Source: CAYNDL01 sp964396115 (GTDB taxonomy: Bacteria; Patescibacteriota; Andersenbacteria; UBA10190; CAIZMI01). Taken from it: a stretch of DNA of 9,775 nucleotides. Where the stretch lies: positions 1 through 9,775 of the forward strand of contig CAYNDL010000036.1 of NCBI GenBank assembly GCA_964396115.1. Direction: 5' to 3'. The position numbers were made by a program, and so were the translations under genes. Positions within the stretch are counted from its first letter, which is position 1. Every line of letters begins with the position of its first letter. Below, piece after piece: positions 7,075-9,775 of the stretch. Under the pieces are notes generated by a model. That model ran no database searches and had not been told where the DNA came from. It saw nothing but the letters and a program-made list of their open reading frames with translations.

Positions 7075-7572
7075 ATGAACGATAAAAAAATAATTACTGG
7101 GGTCGTTGTTATTTCAGTATTTCTGGTAGTGATTGGTGTTTATGCTTCCACCAAAATTTCAACTCCCGCAGCAGTCGACGCGAAAAAAGAAGGTGTGATA
7201 GTAAAGACAGAAACCAAGCAGTTTGATTTCGGGACGGTTAAGATTGATTCCGGAGAAATTGTTGCCACGTATCAAATAAAAAATGAAGGATCGGATACGT
7301 TGAAACTGTTTAATATTTCTACTTCCTGTATGTGCACTTACGCGCAGCTATTTAACGGTACGGAAACCTCACCTCGTTTTGGCATGGGGAAACCCTCGAG
7401 TTACGTGATGGATGTGGCACCGGGTCAAACAGCTGAACTGAAGGCTGTTTTTGACCCTGCGTTCCACGGGCCCAACGGTGTCGGCGATATTTCGCGCAAG
7501 ATAATTGTTTCGACGAATGACGCAAAAAATGGTCGGCTAGAATTTGGATTAACGGGTAAGGTGATACGTTAA
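7075..7572 (+). CDS. Membrane-anchored DUF1573-domain protein with CxC motif
   Basis: The 165-residue product starts MNDKK and has one N-terminal hydrophobic helix (about residues 6-24) that would anchor it, with the rest outside the membrane. From about residue 45 it matches the DUF1573 immunoglobulin-like pattern: FDFGTVKIDSGEIV, YQIKNEGSDTLKL, TSCMCTYA (Cys85, Cys87), APGQTAELKAVFDP, then ISRKIIVSTND and FGLTGKVI. Many DUF1573 proteins have SCGC at the cysteine site; here it is SCMC with an extra loop (residues 91-110) after it. The biochemical role of the family is poorly defined. The CxC pair, close to a CcdA-type gene two positions downstream, suggests a thiol-redox or metal-binding role on the outer face. 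It follows copA by 71 nt, an interval with no CsoR-type repeat; a CATAAT at 7046-7051 has no convincing -35. Confidence 0.83.
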   Translation: MNDKKIITGVVVISVFLVVIGVYASTKISTPAAVDAKKEGVIVKTETKQFDFGTVKIDSGEIVATYQIKNEGSDTLKLFNISTSCMCTYAQLFNGTETSPRFGMGKPSSYVMDVAPGQTAELKAVFDPAFHGPNGVGDISRKIIVSTNDAKNGRLEFGLTGKVIR

Positions 7573-7577
7573 TAAAA

Positions 7578-8492
7578 ATGGAAAAAATACGCTCAACTAT
7601 TATTCTTGCTTGGGTGTTGGTGCTTCTCTTTACTGTCTCAGTAGTATTTTTTATGGGAGAAAAACCGTCGTCAAAAACCGTCGCCCCACAGACGATTGCG
7701 GGCGAAACTTCGCCATCGCCAACCGCTGAAGAAGAGAAACTGGCTGGAGAAGCAATAAAATACGCTGTTCCTGAAGAGGGCTACGAGGTAAAAATTAAGT
7801 GGGGAGAAACTGGAAAGAAAATTGTGGCCGCAGGGGCAATCGATTTAGAAAAGTACAAGAAAAACTATCCGGCAGATCAATACGCACAAGAACTTGATTA
7901 CTTAACTGCAACCAAAAACAGTATCACGATTAATAAGGACAATGCTTATTTCTGGGTGAATACTTTGTGGGCTCTTGGGCTAGCTCAAAAATCCATTGTA
8001 TTAGCGAACACTATGGCTGAATACGAAAATGTTTCTAATCTTGCATCGACAGGTGGATGGACATTAGGAGCAAAGCCTGCCATGGAGATATATAATTCGG
8101 CGGAGATTATTAACCTTAACGAACAGCAGGATAAGCGTGTGCTGGAGATTAGTAAAAACATATATCGTCCCTGCTGTAATAACCCGACATCTTTTCCAGA
8201 TTGCAACCATGGCATGGCTGCTTTGGGGCTTATTGAGCTAATGGTCAGCCAAGGCTCGTCGGATGCAGAAATATACAGGGCTGTTTTAGCATTCAATAGT
8301 TATTGGTTCAGCCAAACATATTCGGACCTGGCTTACTATTTTAAGGTAAAAGAAAATACGGATTGGAAAAATGTTGATGCGAAAAGAGTTCTTTCTAAAG
8401 AGTTTAGCTCTCAACGCGGGTATATAAATATCCGTAAACAAGTCGGTGCTGTGCCGGGTGGTTCCCGTTCTAGTTCAAGTTGCGGAGCATGA
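7578..8492 (+). CDS. Anchored extracytoplasmic Cys-rich protein of unknown function
   Basis: I do not recognise a named family. The 304-residue product has an N-terminal basic start and one hydrophobic helix (about 7-27), then a Ser/Thr/Pro-rich linker (30-52), so most of it should lie outside the membrane. The next part is mixed charged and helical. A striking block at 196-213 reads YRPCCNNPTSFPDCNHGMA (Cys199, Cys200, Cys209, His211), followed by a likely helix (ALGLIELMVSQG). The C-terminus is a short Gly/Ser-rich tail with a penultimate-region Cys (GGSRSSSSCGA, Cys302). The clustered cysteines could form disulfides, bind metal or hold a cofactor. It begins 5 nt after the DUF1573 gene, and its TGA overlaps the CcdA-type start as ATGA, so these three are almost certainly one operon. 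I infer that it is a substrate or partner of the CcdA-type thiol transporter. Confidence 0.78.
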   Translation: MEKIRSTIILAWVLVLLFTVSVVFFMGEKPSSKTVAPQTIAGETSPSPTAEEEKLAGEAIKYAVPEEGYEVKIKWGETGKKIVAAGAIDLEKYKKNYPADQYAQELDYLTATKNSITINKDNAYFWVNTLWALGLAQKSIVLANTMAEYENVSNLASTGGWTLGAKPAMEIYNSAEIINLNEQQDKRVLEISKNIYRPCCNNPTSFPDCNHGMAALGLIELMVSQGSSDAEIYRAVLAFNSYWFSQTYSDLAYYFKVKENTDWKNVDAKRVLSKEFSSQRGYINIRKQVGAVPGGSRSSSSCGA

Positions 8493-9331
8493 ACCAAGAT
8501 TTGCTCTACCAAGTATCGATAATCGCAGCCTTTTTTGCCGGAGTTGTCGGCCTTTTTGCCCCATGCTGTATTTCATATTTACTGCCCGCTTATCTTGGAA
8601 ACATATTTAAGGAAAAGAGCAGAATTTTGATCATGACGGCTGTCTATTCACTGGGAATATTCCTGGTGATGTTACCGATCGTCCTTGGGGCAAAGATGAT
8701 GGCTGATTTCTTTTTTGACTACCATAACCAAGTATATGTCGTCGGCGGCATCTTGATGCTTGCATCGGCTGTTTTTTCTCTCCTGGGAATTAAACTGCCT
8801 ATGCCACATTTTAAGACAGCCACAAGGGGGCAGGCCGATGTGATCTCGACATTTCTTCTGGGAGTGATAGCTGGTATTACGTCCGCTTGTTGTGCACCAG
8901 TCCTTGTTGGGGTAATAACAATAAGTTCGCTCTCACCGTCTCTAATCCAGGCCTTACTGATTGGTGTGGTTTATGTGCTGGGAATGGTAACGCCCCTATA
9001 CCTGGCAGCACTATTTGTGGAGAGAGGTAATTTTTTGTCAAAACCAATTTTTCGGAAAAGGGTTTTCACAATAAAATTTTACGGATCTTTTTATCCGGTA
9101 TTAGCCACCAATTTATTAGCTGCAAGTCTTTTCTTCATTGTCGGTACAATAACACTTTCGCTGGTTTTTACAGGTCGTTTATCTATGCCGACAGAGCCAC
9201 CCGCAATTGTTAATAGTGTTGCTTGGGCGGTCACAAAATGGAGTGATAAATTTCCGATAACAAATGTCTTATTCGGACTTTCATTGGTATTTATTGTTTA
9301 TTGGGTCGCGAAAAAAATCAGAAGCAACTAA
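8489..9331 (+). CDS. ccdA: CcdA-type thiol-disulfide membrane transporter (DsbD transmembrane family)
   Basis: This 280-residue protein is almost entirely membrane helices (about six to seven). CcdA/DsbD-family proteins pass reducing equivalents from cytoplasmic thioredoxin to the outer face through a Cys pair in helices 1 and 4. Here these are GLFAPCCISYLLPAYL (Cys26, Cys27) and ITSACCAPVLVG (Cys134, Cys135); both sites are CC pairs rather than single cysteines. PCC...LLPAYLG and the repeated half-structure fit the family. ATG 8489 was chosen because it overlaps the upstream stop as ATGA; a TTG at 8480 would add three residues (MRS) and is less likely. Likely partners are the two Cys-containing anchored proteins encoded just upstream. 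No thioredoxin-like extracellular domain is fused or encoded nearby in the window. A copper- or mercury-transport role is a less likely alternative. Confidence 0.83.
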   Translation: MNQDLLYQVSIIAAFFAGVVGLFAPCCISYLLPAYLGNIFKEKSRILIMTAVYSLGIFLVMLPIVLGAKMMADFFFDYHNQVYVVGGILMLASAVFSLLGIKLPMPHFKTATRGQADVISTFLLGVIAGITSACCAPVLVGVITISSLSPSLIQALLIGVVYVLGMVTPLYLAALFVERGNFLSKPIFRKRVFTIKFYGSFYPVLATNLLAASLFFIVGTITLSLVFTGRLSMPTEPPAIVNSVAWAVTKWSDKFPITNVLFGLSLVFIVYWVAKKIRSN

Positions 9332-9362
9332 CAATAATAAATTACTCAAGCGATATGCGCGC

Positions 9363-9391
9363 TTGCTAGCTATTTGTTGTCTCCTTATACT
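9363..9391 (+). promoter_or_regulatory. Predicted sigma70-type promoter for the CYTH gene
   Basis: TTGCTA (9363-9368) and TATACT (9386-9391) are separated by exactly 17 nt. The -10 matches consensus at five of six bases and the -35 at four of six. It lies in the 134-nt gap after the CcdA-type gene and would start transcription near 9398, about 68 nt before the next ATG. This suggests the CYTH gene is expressed independently of the copper and redox genes. Confidence 0.45.
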
Positions 9392-9465
9392 GCTACCAGC
9401 AAGTTCCCGCACAATTCACGGCATTCCTGCAAAACCTATTCATTTTATTTACGTCTCCGTTTTAT

Positions 9466-9775
9466 ATGTTTGAAGTTGAGAAGAAATTTTTGTTAACCCC
9501 CAACCAAGAAAAAAGGATTAGAAAGGGGTCTAAGTATCAGGGAGAAAAAATTTTCACTGACACCTATTTTGATAACGGGGAGTATGAGCTGACTCTGAAT
9601 GATATCTGGCTCCGGCTGCGAGACAAAAACGCGGAACTAAAAATGCCGCTCGAAAAAAACGAAGAACGCAGTGAGATATTTTGCAATCGATACGAAGAAT
9701 GCAATGAGGAAGCTGAAATTCGTCAGATGCTTACTATGAAGTGCAGTGAAGAGTTCCTTGAGGACTTGAAAACAC
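9466..9775 (+). CDS. CYTH-domain protein, thiamine-triphosphatase-like, 3' truncated
   Basis: An open frame from ATG 9466 runs off the right edge with 103 codons visible. It starts MFEVEKKF, the ExExK signature (Glu3, Glu5, Lys7) of the CYTH superfamily, followed by FTDTYFDN (31-38), IWLRLRD (Arg50, Arg52) and ELKMP (Lys59). This order and spacing resemble vertebrate-type thiamine triphosphatase (IEVERKF, DTYYD, WLRRRE, ELKCP). CYTH enzymes fold as a tunnel and hydrolyse or bind triphosphates such as ThTP or inorganic tripolyphosphate with a divalent metal. I infer a soluble cytoplasmic phosphatase; substrate choice cannot be decided from half the protein. No Shine-Dalgarno site precedes the ATG. 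It has its own predicted promoter and no obvious functional link with copper. Confidence 0.85.
   Translation, partial: MFEVEKKFLLTPNQEKRIRKGSKYQGEKIFTDTYFDNGEYELTLNDIWLRLRDKNAELKMPLEKNEERSEIFCNRYEECNEEAEIRQMLTMKCSEEFLEDLKT

Noticed and set aside
8480..8488. TTG start for the CcdA-type gene
   Set aside because: It adds only three residues; ATG 8489 overlaps the upstream stop in the same way as the other junctions here.
9347..9365. CAAGCG/CGCTTG hairpin with 7-nt loop after the CcdA-type gene, as a terminator
   Set aside because: The stem is only 6 bp and is followed by CTAGCTATTTG rather than a T-run; too weak to call.
9264..9473. 69-codon frame across the end of the CcdA-type gene
   Set aside because: Its only ATG lies 67 nt inside the CcdA-type gene in another frame. 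The internal stretch RYARLLAICCLLILLPASS looks signal-like, but no good start lies near it, and the predicted CYTH promoter occupies the same bases.

Overview
The window is a bacterial copper-handling island followed by a membrane/extracytoplasmic thiol-redox cluster and the start of a housekeeping-type gene. All genes are on the + strand and tightly packed, and base composition is moderately AT-rich. TGA is used as a normal stop. No start codon has a convincing Shine-Dalgarno sequence at normal spacing. CsoR, an HMA/TauE-type/cupredoxin fusion and very small overlapping genes recall contigs from Patescibacteria (CPR) or a similar uncultured lineage. That assignment is inference: no rRNA or taxonomic marker is present.

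Region A (1-1839) is the 3' end of a compact operon. It holds a 5'-truncated heavy-metal P1B ATPase with the unusual metal-site motif CPD in place of CPC, a 60-aa YHS-domain protein, a 28-aa single-helix membrane miniprotein and a 68-aa two-helix membrane protein. Every junction is an overlap: 14 nt, then ATGA, then ATGA, which suggests translational coupling.

Region B (1840-7003) is a CsoR copper regulon. An imperfect inverted repeat of CsoR-operator type precedes csoR, which is followed 2 nt later by a 562-aa fusion of an HMA domain, a DsbD_2/TauE-like membrane domain and two cupredoxin-like domains. A second, closely related inverted repeat precedes a 67-aa CopZ-like HMA protein, whose stop overlaps the start of a full-length CopA-type Cu+ ATPase (953 aa, two HMA domains). 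In the inferred scheme CsoR senses Cu(I) and releases both promoters, the HMA proteins carry Cu(I), CopA pumps it out, and the fusion protein moves or parks copper across the membrane.

Region C (7004-9331) encodes a membrane-anchored DUF1573 protein with a CxC motif, an unrecognised anchored protein with a CC...C motif and a C-terminal Cys tail, and a CcdA-type thiol transporter with CC pairs. The last two overlap by ATGA. This looks like a thiol-redox module, perhaps linked to copper metabolism by position. Region D (9332-9775) has a plausible sigma70-type promoter followed by a CYTH-domain protein (thiamine-triphosphatase-like) that runs off the 3' edge. No RNA genes, CRISPR arrays, insertion sequences or origins were seen, and no stretch over 300 bases lacks a gene.
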